Origin: Calditrichales bacterium
GTDB lineage: Bacteria; Calditrichota; Calditrichia; Calditrichales; J004
Assembly (NCBI GenBank): GCA_015493745.1
Contig: WGCN01000201.1
Coordinates: 1 to 48,005 of the forward strand
Length of the DNA: 48,005 nt
Direction of reading: 5' to 3'
The notes below the pieces were generated by a model. That model had not been told where the DNA came from, made no database searches, and was given only the letters and a program-made list of their open reading frames with translations. Both the position numbers and the translations under genes were made by a program. Shown one piece after another: positions 15,564 through 26,617 of this stretch (the stretch's first letter is position 1; every line of letters starts with the position of its first letter).

Positions 15564-16344
15564 AGAAGGTGATTTGCAGGCTGAGCCCCAGGTATTGCTC
15601 ATCGACCCGCGGCTGCAGAAGCGGGTCGTAGGAACTGAACAGGGCATCGGCGATGGAAGCGCCCCAAAGGGCCAGGGCGGTGTATTGCATGATGCGCCGC
15701 GTTTTGGACATGGTGTTGTAGTCGTCATAACGACCGGCAATCCGTGCGGGATCTTTTTCATCAAGGTATTTTTGGCGCATATTTTTTTCCAGCGCGTAGG
15801 AGATACCGACACTCAGCGTGGCACTGATAAAAGCGCCACCGAACAGATAGGCCTTGGAAGGCTGCTTTTTATACCACTGCCCCCATCCGGGAAGGAGCAG
15901 AGAGCGCAGGGCCGCCGCCGGGCGAATGTCTTCCACAAAAACATATTGCGTGTAAGGGATGACGGTTCTCTTTTCCCGTTCCTTTTCAAAACTGCTTTTA
16001 ATCCTGCCGAAAAACTCCAGAATTTTGGGTGAGGTCTGTATGGGATCCGGTTCGAAAGCGGGGTTGATGGACAGAAGCGTATAGAAATGTGAGCGTGAGG
16101 AATCGGTCAATCCGGTATTAAAGAAAGAGAGGGCCAGATACTTGTGTATATGCTCCAAATCCTTTTGATCCAGACGTTCGGGGTTTTTCAGTAACGTGCG
16201 TCCCAGTTGGATAACTTCGTCAAACTTTACTTCATTATAAAGGAACCGTAATTGAAAAATATCATACTCCTTGCTCTGAGCGGAGAGGTGGCCCTGAGTA
16301 AGCAGTATGGAAAGCCATGAAAACAGCAGTACTTTATTTAACAT
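15562..16344 (-). CDS. DUF5683-type envelope protein with TPR-like N-terminus
   Basis: 260 residues with a signal peptide (1-22, 'LSAQ'). Residues about 25-120 look like TPR-type helical pairs ('FNTGLTDSSRSHFYTLLSINPAFEPDP'). The second half has the DUF5683 pattern: 'AAALRSLLLPGWGQWYKKQPSKAYLFGGAFISATLSVG' followed by a second hydrophobic helix ('YTALALWGASIADALF'), so it is probably membrane-embedded. DUF5683 proteins are widespread in the FCB group and uncharacterised. The start overlaps the end of the kelch gene by 11 bp, making it the last gene of the five-gene operon that begins at 21611. Confidence 0.8.
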   Translation of the reverse strand: MLNKVLLFSWLSILLTQGHLSAQSKEYDIFQLRFLYNEVKFDEVIQLGRTLLKNPERLDQKDLEHIHKYLALSFFNTGLTDSSRSHFYTLLSINPAFEPDPIQTSPKILEFFGRIKSSFEKEREKRTVIPYTQYVFVEDIRPAAALRSLLLPGWGQWYKKQPSKAYLFGGAFISATLSVGISYALEKNMRQKYLDEKDPARIAGRYDDYNTMSKTRRIMQYTALALWGASIADALFSSYDPLLQPRVDEQYLGLSLQITF

Positions 16345-17581
16345 AGGTTATTTTTAATATCTGATGTTGCTCCCGGGTACGGATAAGAACAAAATAGGCG
16401 CCCGAAGCTACAAAGCGGCCCCTGTTGTCCCGGGCATCCCAAAAGAGGGAATAGCTTCCCGGGCGGAAAAAAGAGTTCTCCAGCCGGCGTATCTTTTGTC
16501 CCATGCTGTTTAATATATCAATTTGTACGGTACCACTCAAAGGTATCTCAAAATCCATGCGAATGCGGCCGTTGAATGGGTTGGGATAGGCCCTGGCCAG
16601 GCGGAATGTTTGCGGGCCGGGCCGGGGATATTCGACGATGGCGGTAATATCCGGGGTGTAAATATCCACATCGTCGACAATGTCGTTCGAAGAACCGGTG
16701 TAACCGCCGATAATAAATATTTTATTTTCCAGCAGGGCTACGGCCATACCGCTGCGGGCCGTGGACATATCCTTGCCCCGGCTCAGTTGCCCGTTACCGG
16801 TGTTAAATATCTCGACCAGGGTGCTTTTACCGCTGTTTGTTTCACCGCCAATCAGGAAAATAAAGGAGTCGATGGCCGCGGTGGCGCCATAAGCTCTTGG
16901 GGTGTCCAGGCGGCCTATATCCGTCCAGGCGGCGTTGCTACTGTCGGGACTAAGCTTGTAGATGGTGTTGGTCGGGCCGCCGTAAAAATAGCCGCCGAAC
17001 ATGTAGTAAGTATTTTCATAAACGGCGTTAAAATGGGCGGCGCGGCTGTGATCTTCCATATCGGTATCGGCCTCTTCCCATTCACTGTTTTCCGCATCAT
17101 ACCACTCGATGTCATCCACATAATCCGATGATTTCCGGCCGCCGAACACATAAATATGATCATTCAGGATATTGGCCGAGTGTCCTTCGCGTTCGTTGTG
17201 CATCTCATGCGCCTTGCTCCACATATTTTGCGCAGGGTCATAGACTTCCATCTTTTCCATAACCTTGTTGTTGCTGCGGCCGCCGATCAGATAAATTTTA
17301 TCTTTCCAGACGATGGCGGTGGCATTGTAGCGGGCATACTTAAAGGATGCGACCTCGGTTATACTCCAGGTTTCATTGAGGGGGTCATAAACTTCCACAC
17401 TGTTTAACACGTTGTTATTAACAGACTTACCGCCAAAAACATAAATTTTGCCGTTATAAGTTACCGCCGCCGCACCGGCACGCGGTATGTTCAGGCGCGC
17501 CGTGGTCGACCACTCATCGGCCGCGGCCGGGGAAAATAATCCCGCCGATAAAATTAAAACTGCTGTTAGTATTCTTTTCAT
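16334..17581 (-). CDS. Secreted kelch-repeat protein with FlgD-like/sorting-type C-terminal domain
   Basis: 415 residues from ATG 17581, chosen because GGAG lies 7 nt upstream and a signal peptide follows at once ('MKRILTAVLILSAGLFSPAAA'). Six kelch repeats fill residues 25-310 ('NGKIYVFGG', 'KDKIYLIGG', 'NDHIYVFGG', 'ENTYYMFGG', 'DSFIFLIGG', 'ENKIFIIGG'), enough for a closed propeller. The last 85 residues begin 'YPNPFNGRIRMDF' and contain 'WDARDNRGRFVASGAYFVLI', the FlgD_ig/sorting-tail type that directs secreted proteins to the surface in FCB bacteria. It is co-transcribed with the upstream Ser/Thr kinase (52-bp gap) and the downstream DUF5683 gene (overlap). A binding rather than enzymatic role is inferred. 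Confidence 0.88.
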   Translation of the reverse strand: MKRILTAVLILSAGLFSPAAADEWSTTARLNIPRAGAAAVTYNGKIYVFGGKSVNNNVLNSVEVYDPLNETWSITEVASFKYARYNATAIVWKDKIYLIGGRSNNKVMEKMEVYDPAQNMWSKAHEMHNEREGHSANILNDHIYVFGGRKSSDYVDDIEWYDAENSEWEEADTDMEDHSRAAHFNAVYENTYYMFGGYFYGGPTNTIYKLSPDSSNAAWTDIGRLDTPRAYGATAAIDSFIFLIGGETNSGKSTLVEIFNTGNGQLSRGKDMSTARSGMAVALLENKIFIIGGYTGSSNDIVDDVDIYTPDITAIVEYPRPGPQTFRLARAYPNPFNGRIRMDFEIPLSGTVQIDILNSMGQKIRRLENSFFRPGSYSLFWDARDNRGRFVASGAYFVLIRTREQHQILKITYVK

Positions 17582-17633
17582 GTTTTTGCTCCAAAGCATA
17601 TTTCATGGAAATATAAGTCAAACATTGTGCCAG

Positions 17634-19154
17634 TTAACGTGCAAAACGAAAGTGTTTTTCCAGCCGTTCCCCGGCCCGTACCGAAAGCGTATCGGTAATG
17701 GTGCCCAAAGCCGGATTTACCAGCCTTATGATGTTACGGCCCGCCGGTACGATCAGGGCCTGTTTCAACGGTGTATCTTCTTTGTATTTGTCGTTAATGT
17801 AAATCCGGGCCCAGGGCGTGGCCTTTATCATCAGATAGGCAAAGTTGGGCCGGAGACGCACGTTCAGCGTATCCTTTTTCCCGGCGACGATATTCACGGT
17901 AAAGCTTTCACTTTTATAGTTGGGGTTAATCAATTCCAGGCGGTGGGTGCCCGGAGTGAGCTCCAGCGCCTGTTTCAGGGGAGTTACATCCACGGAATCG
18001 CCGTCCAGCAGCACTTTGGCCCAGGGTGAGCAACTGACATAGATGCTTCCCGTTGCCGGTAGCTCAGTCTCCGTCGGGGAAGGCCCGGACGGGAGCGTGA
18101 CCGGCGGGGAGTTGTCTGCCGTCTTAATGGGAGATTGCCGGGGCCCGCTCTTTTCCGCAGGTTGTTTGTTATCGGTGGCCGGTGCGGGGGGAACACTGTC
18201 CTGAACGCTGCTGAGTGTCTCCGGAGGCACAGCCTGTTCTTCCTGCCGGGGGGTAAACAGAATGAAATAAAAAAGTACGGCGATCAGTAACACTCCGAAG
18301 CCGGGGAGCCAATAAGGGGACTTTTTTTTAGCGGTGGGGCTGTCCGTGGCGGGTGCTTCCGTTTTTTCGATTTGTTGCAGCAAAACAGCCGCGTTCGGCG
18401 GTCTCTCCTGTGGTGCGCGTGCCATAAGCTGGCGGGTCATGTCCGTGAGTAGCCGGGGCACTTCGGGTCGCAGGCTGGCGATATCGGTCGCTTCCTCGCT
18501 TAAAACAGCCTGCAGGGTGGCCGCGGTGTTTTCTTTTTGAAAGGGATTGGTCCCGCACAGCATCTCATACAGGGTAAGCCCCAGACTGTACAGATCGCTT
18601 TGTATGCCGGCCTTTTCACCACGGATCAGCTCCGGAGGCATATAGGCCGGAGTTCCCATGCTTTGTCCCTGAGCGGTGACTCCGGGCATATCCTGAAAAG
18701 AGGCCAGGCCAAAATCGGTTAGTCGGGCCGTAAAGTTTGAATCGATCAGAATATTACCCGGCTTAATGTCACGATGGATGACCCCTTTGCCGTGGGCATA
18801 GTCCAGGGCCTTCAGGGTATCGCGCACTATGGAGATGATTTGAGGCAGGGCCAGCGGCTGCTTTTCATGTATCAACTGCTCCAGGGTCCCTCCCTCCACA
18901 TATTCCAGCGATATGTATACCAGGTCGGGGCTGATATGGAAATCATAGACATTGACGATATTGGGGTGCTGGAGATGGGCGCTGATACGGGCTTCCCGCT
19001 TAAAGCGCTTTAACAGATCCTGTTCGCGCAGCCACTGGGGATTAAGCACCTTCAGGATAACCGTGCGGTTCAGGTTCAGATGTTGGGCTTTATAAACGGT
19101 GGTGATGGCTCCGCGGCTTATTTCATGAATGATCTCATGATTCTTAATGTTCAT
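17634..19154 (-). CDS. Transmembrane Ser/Thr protein kinase with extracytoplasmic PEGA domains
   Basis: 506 residues. The Hanks-type kinase domain covers 1-265: invariant Lys35 ('VILKVL'), catalytic 'HRDIKPGN' (His127-Asp129), 'DFG' 147-149, and 'GTPAYMPPE' in the activation segment. The glycine loop is degenerate ('ISRGAITTVYKA', two of three glycines replaced). A single membrane helix lies at about 282-301, then a Pro/Ser/Thr-rich stalk and two PEGA domains (about 375-435 and 440-506), which usually bind surface or cell-wall components. It therefore looks like a receptor kinase. It starts inside the last codons of the sigma-54 activator gene (11-bp overlap), so the two are tightly coupled and the activator is a candidate phosphorylation target. 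Confidence 0.92.
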   Translation of the reverse strand: MNIKNHEIIHEISRGAITTVYKAQHLNLNRTVILKVLNPQWLREQDLLKRFKREARISAHLQHPNIVNVYDFHISPDLVYISLEYVEGGTLEQLIHEKQPLALPQIISIVRDTLKALDYAHGKGVIHRDIKPGNILIDSNFTARLTDFGLASFQDMPGVTAQGQSMGTPAYMPPELIRGEKAGIQSDLYSLGLTLYEMLCGTNPFQKENTAATLQAVLSEEATDIASLRPEVPRLLTDMTRQLMARAPQERPPNAAVLLQQIEKTEAPATDSPTAKKKSPYWLPGFGVLLIAVLFYFILFTPRQEEQAVPPETLSSVQDSVPPAPATDNKQPAEKSGPRQSPIKTADNSPPVTLPSGPSPTETELPATGSIYVSCSPWAKVLLDGDSVDVTPLKQALELTPGTHRLELINPNYKSESFTVNIVAGKKDTLNVRLRPNFAYLMIKATPWARIYINDKYKEDTPLKQALIVPAGRNIIRLVNPALGTITDTLSVRAGERLEKHFRFAR

Positions 19155-20613
19155 CCACCATGCCCCATTCCTTTAGCTGGTATTGCAGCCAGCGCCGGGA
19201 TACATCGAGAATTTCAGCGGCTTTGGTGCGGTTTCCGCCGGTCATTTCCATGGTTTGCAGTATGGCGTATTTATTGATCTCCTTGAGGGTTTTGCCCACC
19301 GGCATTTTTGGCTCGCTCTTTTTAAGCTGAAAAACATCGGGTTCGATCAGGCTTTTGGAAGACAGGATCACGGCCCGTTCTATGGTGTTTTCCAGTTCCC
19401 GGACATTGCCGGGCCAGTCATACTGTTGCAAATAGCGCAGGGCCTCTTTGCTGAAGCCCTTAAAGTTCTTTTTATTTTTCAGGGCATAGTGTTGTAAAAA
19501 ATGTTCGGCTAACAGCAAAATGTCGTCGGGGCGCTCGCGCAGGGGCGGCATTTTTATATAAATGACATTGAGGCGATAGTACAGATCTTCCCGGAAGCGT
19601 CCCTCCTGGACTTCCTTATACAGATCGCGGTTGGTGGCGCAAAGTACGCGTACATTGACTTTGCGGATTACATTGTCACCCACGCGTTTTAATTCGCCCT
19701 CCTGCAAAATACGCAACAGCTTGGTTTGAATAGGCTGGCTGATTTCACCCACTTCATCCAAAAAAAGAGTGCCGCCGTCGGCATCTTCAAACAGGCCGGG
19801 TTTATCCTGATGGGCGCCGGTAAAGGCTCCCTTTTTATGGCCGAACAGCTCGCTCTCCATCAGGTTCTCCGACAGGCTGCCGCAAAATATCGGTATGAAC
19901 GGTTTATCCTTTTGGTTGGAATGGTCATGAATGGCCCGGGCGATTAACTCCTTGCCCGTCCCGGATTCGCCCTCGATCAGCACGGTGGCGGTGGAGGGGG
20001 CCACGCTGTGCACCATTTCAAATATCTTCTGCATCGGCTGGCTTTTGCCGATGATTTCCGGAAAACGGTCATTAAGGGAGATGCGTTCCTTGAGTTTTTT
20101 ATTCTCGTTTTGCAGATCGTTGAGCATTTGGGCGTTTTCAATGGCGATGGCCGCCTGCCGGGCAAAAGCGGTTAAAAAGTCCAGACTGCTTTGATCAAAC
20201 TGATCCTCGGACATTTGACGATCCATGTATATGGCGCCGATAATGCGATCCTCTATGAGCAGGGGGGTGCAGATAACCGAATGGATCTTTTGCAGAATAA
20301 TGCTTTCGGCCCCGCTAAAACGGTCATCTTCCTGGGCGTCCACGCTGATCAGCGCTTCACGGGTTTGTAACACCCTGGTTACCACGCTGGAGGAGTGCTC
20401 CTTCATGGATTCGATTCTCTCGCGGGAGAGGTTGCGGGCCGTTACCGTTTCATAATGGGCCGTTTTATTCTTTTTCAGCAGTATAAACCCCCGCTCCGCT
20501 TCCAGCACCCGCATGGCGGAATCCATTATTTTATCCAGCAAAACGGTAATCTCATGGGTACTGTTAATCTGCTGGCTGATGGTCAATAGGGTTTCAAAGG
20601 GATTCTTTAACAT
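19144..20613 (-). CDS. Sigma-54-dependent transcriptional activator with GAF sensor domain
   Basis: 489 residues. Residues 1-165 form a GAF domain (sensor; 'LLDKIMDSAMRVLEAERGFILL'). A short coiled-coil linker leads to the AAA+ domain with Walker A 'GESGTGKE' (215-222), the sigma-54 contact loop 'GAFTGA' (262-267), and Walker B 'GGTLFLDEVGEI'. The C-terminal Fis-type helix-turn-helix is 'GGNRTKAAEILDVSRRWLQYQLKEW'. Such proteins open promoters of RNA polymerase holding sigma-54 (RpoN). It has an SD (GAGGAA) before the ATG. It follows the lipoprotein gene by 11 bp and overlaps the Ser/Thr kinase gene. No -24/-12 promoter was found by eye in this window. Confidence 0.95.
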   Translation of the reverse strand: MLKNPFETLLTISQQINSTHEITVLLDKIMDSAMRVLEAERGFILLKKNKTAHYETVTARNLSRERIESMKEHSSSVVTRVLQTREALISVDAQEDDRFSGAESIILQKIHSVICTPLLIEDRIIGAIYMDRQMSEDQFDQSSLDFLTAFARQAAIAIENAQMLNDLQNENKKLKERISLNDRFPEIIGKSQPMQKIFEMVHSVAPSTATVLIEGESGTGKELIARAIHDHSNQKDKPFIPIFCGSLSENLMESELFGHKKGAFTGAHQDKPGLFEDADGGTLFLDEVGEISQPIQTKLLRILQEGELKRVGDNVIRKVNVRVLCATNRDLYKEVQEGRFREDLYYRLNVIYIKMPPLRERPDDILLLAEHFLQHYALKNKKNFKGFSKEALRYLQQYDWPGNVRELENTIERAVILSSKSLIEPDVFQLKKSEPKMPVGKTLKEINKYAILQTMEMTGGNRTKAAEILDVSRRWLQYQLKEWGMVDEH

Positions 20614-20624
20614 GATTCATTCCT

Positions 20625-21611
20625 CTAATTGGTAACCTGAAATGTCCCCTCGCGGGAACTGCTGCTGTTGCCGAATTCATCGGTGACCTTGAGTATCCAG
20701 ACATAGTTGGCCGCCGGAAGCGTGTTGCTTATGGTCAGGGTTTGGGTTGCTCCGGGGATATCCGGTATGGTGGTTACCGGGCTCAACAGGCCCTGGTTTA
20801 TCTGAAATATTTCAATTTTCAGATTAAACCAATAGGGCAGGCGCACCTTTTGCCAAATAAACCGGATGGAGTCGACCGGGACGGTTTGTAAATTTACCGG
20901 CTGATTCAATACCGGGGTTTCTTCGATAACGCGTGTCAGATAACGCTTACCGGATTTAACCGTTTTTCCGGCATCGTCCAATACGCTTAGGATAAAGGCC
21001 CGGCCAATGAGGGATTGAATGGTGTTAACCGGCAGGTCATCGATGCTTAGCCTTCTGCTGAAGGTGCCGGCTTCCAGGCTGACGAACAGGGTGTCATGTA
21101 CATTGTATTCTGGGATATCAAAAAAGACGCTGTTAATGTCGGCAATACCGTCGGGGTCGTTTACCCGGGCCTCAATTTGCAGATAGTAAAGGTCTTCCAC
21201 GGGGAAAAATTGTGATAAATGCTGTGTGGTCAGGGAAATCGTTTCAAAATAGGGCAGACCGTCCAGAAAGAAATTAACGACGTGATTAGCGTTCAGGGTG
21301 ACCCTCAGCGAGTCGCGGGTATAGCCATCGGCGGTACAATAGACGGTATAATCACCCGGTAACAGGTTCTCCAGCAGAAAGCTGCCGTCGCTCCGGGAAA
21401 AGACCTTTTCGTTTCCGGGTTCCAGGGTGATTATGGCATTGGAGATGGTTTGCACGGGCGCATAGAGTGTGTTTACCGTGCCGCTCAGGGTATAGCCGCG
21501 GTTACTGTTTTGCGGATCCAGGGGGTTGTCGTGTGGTACATCCTCAAGGCATCCGGCCGCAAACAGCAACAGGAATAGCGCGCTTAAATATTTTAATAAA
21601 GAATAGATCAC
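20625..21611 (-). CDS. Lipoprotein with carboxypeptidase-regulatory-like domain
   Basis: 328 residues, start GTG at 21611 with GAGTGG about 9 nt upstream. The N-terminus is a lipoprotein signal with lipobox 'LFAAGC' (Cys21), then the 'DNPLDPQN' motif that often follows the lipid anchor in FCB lipoproteins. Residues about 40-115 form a CarboxypepD_reg-like beta-sandwich ('GYTLSGTVNT', 'SDGSFLLENLLPGDYTVYCTADGYT'). The C-terminal half is predicted beta-rich, ending in a fibronectin-type-like segment ('ANYVWILKVTDEFGNSSSSREG'). It is the first gene of the five-gene minus-strand operon with the sigma-54 activator and Ser/Thr kinase, so a sensing or surface-binding role is possible. Confidence 0.82.
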   Translation of the reverse strand: MIYSLLKYLSALFLLLFAAGCLEDVPHDNPLDPQNSNRGYTLSGTVNTLYAPVQTISNAIITLEPGNEKVFSRSDGSFLLENLLPGDYTVYCTADGYTRDSLRVTLNANHVVNFFLDGLPYFETISLTTQHLSQFFPVEDLYYLQIEARVNDPDGIADINSVFFDIPEYNVHDTLFVSLEAGTFSRRLSIDDLPVNTIQSLIGRAFILSVLDDAGKTVKSGKRYLTRVIEETPVLNQPVNLQTVPVDSIRFIWQKVRLPYWFNLKIEIFQINQGLLSPVTTIPDIPGATQTLTISNTLPAANYVWILKVTDEFGNSSSSREGTFQVTN

Positions 21612-21818
21612 TTTATTTTGCCACTCAAATATGTTAACTCCACTCCAAAAACAGCTACGCTTCTTAAGAAAGACACGTATGGATAAAATCCCTTGTTTTA
21701 TCCCGGTTACTTAAGCTGACACCGTCCATGCCGGTAGAGAAAAGCTGTGTAATGTGGATAAATATTTTTGAATATAGCGAAATTAGCGACAAAATATAAT
21801 AAAAATTTACATTTATTT

Positions 21819-21851
21819 CGCACTATTTGCCCGGGATGTGCAAATAGTGCG
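21819..21851. repeat. Perfect 12-bp inverted repeat, 9-nt loop
   Basis: CGCACTATTTGC (21819-21830) is repeated exactly in inverted form at 21840-21851. It lies 27 bp beyond the diguanylate cyclase stop and about 210 bp before the lipoprotein gene. It could be a terminator for the cyclase transcript, but no proper T-run follows on the minus strand. It may also be a protein-binding site for the operon starting at 21611. Confidence 0.6.
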
Positions 21852-21877
21852 CTGAGAGAAATTATTAGCGAAAAAAA

Positions 21878-22843
21878 TCAGACCTCCGCCAGGCATATAC
21901 GGTTGCGGCCTTCATCCTTGGCCCGGTATAAGGCCCGGTCGGCTTTTTCTATGATATCCTTGACCGAAGAGGCCTGTTCGCTATGGCAGATACCGCAACT
22001 GAATGTTACCTGTATGACATCATCACCGGCCTCAATTTTAAGGTTGCGCACTATAGATAAAAGGCGGGATACATATTTTTGCATATCCTGCAGGCCTACC
22101 GTGGATGAGATGAGGACAAATTCTTCGCCTCCGTATCTGAAGGCAAAGTCGATACCGGTACGCTGATTGTTTTTAAGCACGGCGGCGACACTGCTCAAAA
22201 CCGTGTCGCCCGCCGTGTGTCCATAGGTGTCATTTACGGATTTGAAGTGGTCAAGATCTAAAATCGCCATGGCAAAGGGGACGCTTTTCTCCAGCCAGCG
22301 ATCCCAAAAGCGATTTATCATGGAATCAAAGGAGCGGCGGTTGAGCAGGGCGGTCAGGGGGTCGGAGGTGGCGTCTTCCTTGTATTTTTCATTTTGGGCC
22401 AGAAGTTCCTCGGTAACCGAGGCCAGTTCGGTGAACTTACGCAAAGCGCGGGTCATTTTATCATAGCGACGGACAATCTTGCGGCATAGCACGGGGAAAT
22501 CGGGCGCGTTTACCGGCAGGGGAACCATATAGTCCACATGGGCGCGGTTTACGGCATGCAGAATATATGGAAAGATATTGGGTTGATTGCGGACAAAGAG
22601 AATTCTCTGGATGTGCTGGTCATACTCCAGAAAGGAGCGTAAAAAATCGACCCCGCTCTGGTCTTCCTCATCGATAAAAGCGATAACGCAAAGAACCGAT
22701 TCATGGTTGATTTTTGAAGCTATCTCAGCGAAATATTTAGCCGTCAGTCCGGTATATTTACTTTCTTCAATGGCCCGCTTCAGGTCGGCAATTTTCTGCG
22801 CGGGCCGGTGCAGTACCACAATATTCCGTGTCGATGCGTCCAA
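21878..22843 (-). CDS. Diguanylate cyclase (GGDEF) with receiver-like N-terminal domain
   Basis: About 321 residues, making c-di-GMP from two GTP. The GGDEF domain (last ~170 residues) carries 'DPLTALLNRRSFD', 'ILDLDHFKSVNDTYGHTAGD' and the active-site loop 'RYGGEEF'. The inhibitory I-site RxxD is not in register (Arg is one residue off, 'RTGIDFAFR'). The N-terminal ~125 residues have alpha/beta receiver-like spacing but no phospho-acceptor pattern, so it is a divergent pseudo-receiver. A coiled-coil linker joins them. I prefer a TTG start at 22843, which has GAGGAG 6 nt upstream; an ATG at 22882 is possible but has no SD. It follows pyrG at the end of the capA-gatC-kdsB-pyrG run. Confidence 0.9.
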   Translation of the reverse strand: MDASTRNIVVLHRPAQKIADLKRAIEESKYTGLTAKYFAEIASKINHESVLCVIAFIDEEDQSGVDFLRSFLEYDQHIQRILFVRNQPNIFPYILHAVNRAHVDYMVPLPVNAPDFPVLCRKIVRRYDKMTRALRKFTELASVTEELLAQNEKYKEDATSDPLTALLNRRSFDSMINRFWDRWLEKSVPFAMAILDLDHFKSVNDTYGHTAGDTVLSSVAAVLKNNQRTGIDFAFRYGGEEFVLISSTVGLQDMQKYVSRLLSIVRNLKIEAGDDVIQVTFSCGICHSEQASSVKDIIEKADRALYRAKDEGRNRICLAEV

Positions 22844-22896
22844 GAGTTTCTCCTCATGATAAAGATGAATACATCTCATCATTCGGACAGCGGGAC

Positions 22897-25261
<2,365 letters not shown>

Positions 25262-25265
<4 letters not shown>

Positions 25266-25552
25266 CGCTTTACAACCTTGGGCACGCAGAAGAAGCCGTC
25301 ACCGGAGAGCGGGGCGTTTTTCAGGGCTTCCTCCCGGGGAAGGGACGCCTGCGGTTCGTCCTCACGCATAACATTTTTTAAATCCAGGCTGTTCATCATC
25401 GGCGCCACGCCCCCGGTGTTCACTTCATTCAACTTCTCCATATAGCCCAAAACGGCGTTCATTTGGCGGATATAGGAAGGATAATCTTTTTCTTCTATGT
25501 GCAGATGAGCGAGACGGGCAATTTTCTTTATATCTTCTGTTGTTACGGACAT
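25262..25552 (-). CDS. gatC: Asp-tRNA(Asn)/Glu-tRNA(Gln) amidotransferase subunit C
   Basis: 96 residues, usual size. GatC wraps around GatA and stabilises the GatCAB complex that amidates mischarged Glu-tRNA(Gln) or Asp-tRNA(Asn). Conserved features are 'IKKIARLAHLHI' at the N-terminus, 'YMEKLNEVNTGGVAPM' in the middle, and 'REDEP' with a C-terminal 'GFFCVPKVV'. gatA and gatB are not adjacent. It overlaps kdsB by 4 bp and lies 15 bp after the CapA-like gene. Confidence 0.95.
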
Positions 25553-25567
25553 GCGTCATACATCCTT

Positions 25568-26566
25568 TTAAAATATAGAGTGTTCAAAAATTTGTGAATA
25601 TTTTCTGACCGAATCGATGACGGATTTGGCGCGCAGACTGTCCAGAACAGACGGCTGCCAGTGGTCGATTTCTATGGGTACCAGACGGGGTTTGATGACC
25701 GGCCCCTCCTTATTCTTAAAGATATCGACCGCCGCCAGAGCCGAGAGTTCGTATGTACGTGAATTCCCGCCAAAAATAAAATTTCCCAGTGAGTAAAATA
25801 CGGCCTTTCCCTTATATAATTCAACGCCTTGTAAAACATGCGGGTGATGTCCGATGATCAGATCGGCGCCGGCGTCGATCACCTGATGGGCCAGACGGAT
25901 CTGTTCCTTTTGCGGATAGTGTTCTTTTTCCAGCCCCCAGTGAAAGTTAACAATGATCACATCGGTCAGATCTCTGTATTTTTCGATATCCCTGCGGATC
26001 AGGCCGATACGGCGCATGGCAGTACCGGCGGAGTCCGCCGTGGCCGGGTGGGAGTTGCTGTGTTTATGGGTGCCGTAATAAGAGAAAAAGCCCAGGCGCA
26101 ACCCCTTGCGTTTTAAGATAAGCGGGTGGTGGGCCTCTTCCTCCATGCGTCCCGCTCCCGTATAGTATATTCCCCGCCGGTTCAGTACTTCCAGGGTTTC
26201 CAGCAAACCGGACTGGTTGAAGTCGTAAATGTGATTGTTGGCCAGGGTAACCAAATCGACACCGCCGGAACTTAAGACCTCTGCCAGTGGGGGCGCGGCT
26301 TTAAAATTGAAGAGTTTCTCTGTCTTATCGGTGCTGACCGTCAGGGGGTTTTCCAGATTTACCATGGCAATATCGGCCTGGCGGAAGATATCTAATTTTT
26401 TAAAGGCGTAGGCGAAATCATTCTTGATATAGCGGCCGAAATGGTTGGCCAGGGTTACGTCACCGCCGAAAATCAAAGTTACCCGCGTGGAGTCAGCCGC
26501 CTGAGATAAGGCGGTGAACATAAGGCCGGCCAGGATCATACGTTTTAGAAAAGATTTAGGTCTCAT
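25568..26566 (-). CDS. CapA/PgsA-family metallophosphatase-like protein
   Basis: 332 residues from ATG 26566; a longer frame to 26605 would run through a strong terminator hairpin, so it is rejected. A signal peptide covers about 1-25 ('MILAGLMFTALSQA'). The CapA fold shows 'LIFGGDVTLANHFG', 'MVNLENPLT', 'LANNHIYDF', 'NFHWGLEKEHYP' and 'DLIIGHHPHVLQG', which supply the metal ligands of this phosphoesterase-like family (Asp, Asn, His). In Bacillus the family takes part in poly-gamma-glutamate capsule synthesis; here no capB/capC is visible, so the substrate is unknown. It heads the run gatC-kdsB-pyrG. Confidence 0.85.
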   Translation of the reverse strand: MRPKSFLKRMILAGLMFTALSQAADSTRVTLIFGGDVTLANHFGRYIKNDFAYAFKKLDIFRQADIAMVNLENPLTVSTDKTEKLFNFKAAPPLAEVLSSGGVDLVTLANNHIYDFNQSGLLETLEVLNRRGIYYTGAGRMEEEAHHPLILKRKGLRLGFFSYYGTHKHSNSHPATADSAGTAMRRIGLIRRDIEKYRDLTDVIIVNFHWGLEKEHYPQKEQIRLAHQVIDAGADLIIGHHPHVLQGVELYKGKAVFYSLGNFIFGGNSRTYELSALAAVDIFKNKEGPVIKPRLVPIEIDHWQPSVLDSLRAKSVIDSVRKYSQIFEHSIF

Positions 26567-26570
26567 AAAC

Positions 26571-26594
26571 AAAAAAACCGCCATGAAGGCGGTT
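26571..26594 (-). terminator. Intrinsic terminator after the M23 peptidase gene
   Basis: On the minus strand AACCGCC/GGCGGTT (26588-26594 with 26576-26582) form a stem with a 5-nt loop, followed by seven T. It lies 24 bp after the M23 stop and immediately before the CapA start at 26566. Confidence 0.85.
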
Positions 26595-26617
26595 ATATAA
26601 TTCATGTGGGAATGCTT

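Noticed and set aside
21768..22166. Plus-strand frame over the GGDEF domain
   Set aside because: It is antisense to a clearly conserved domain and has no family features.
26567..26605. Longer N-terminus for the CapA-like protein
   Set aside because: It would be encoded by the terminator hairpin of the upstream gene and delay the signal peptide.
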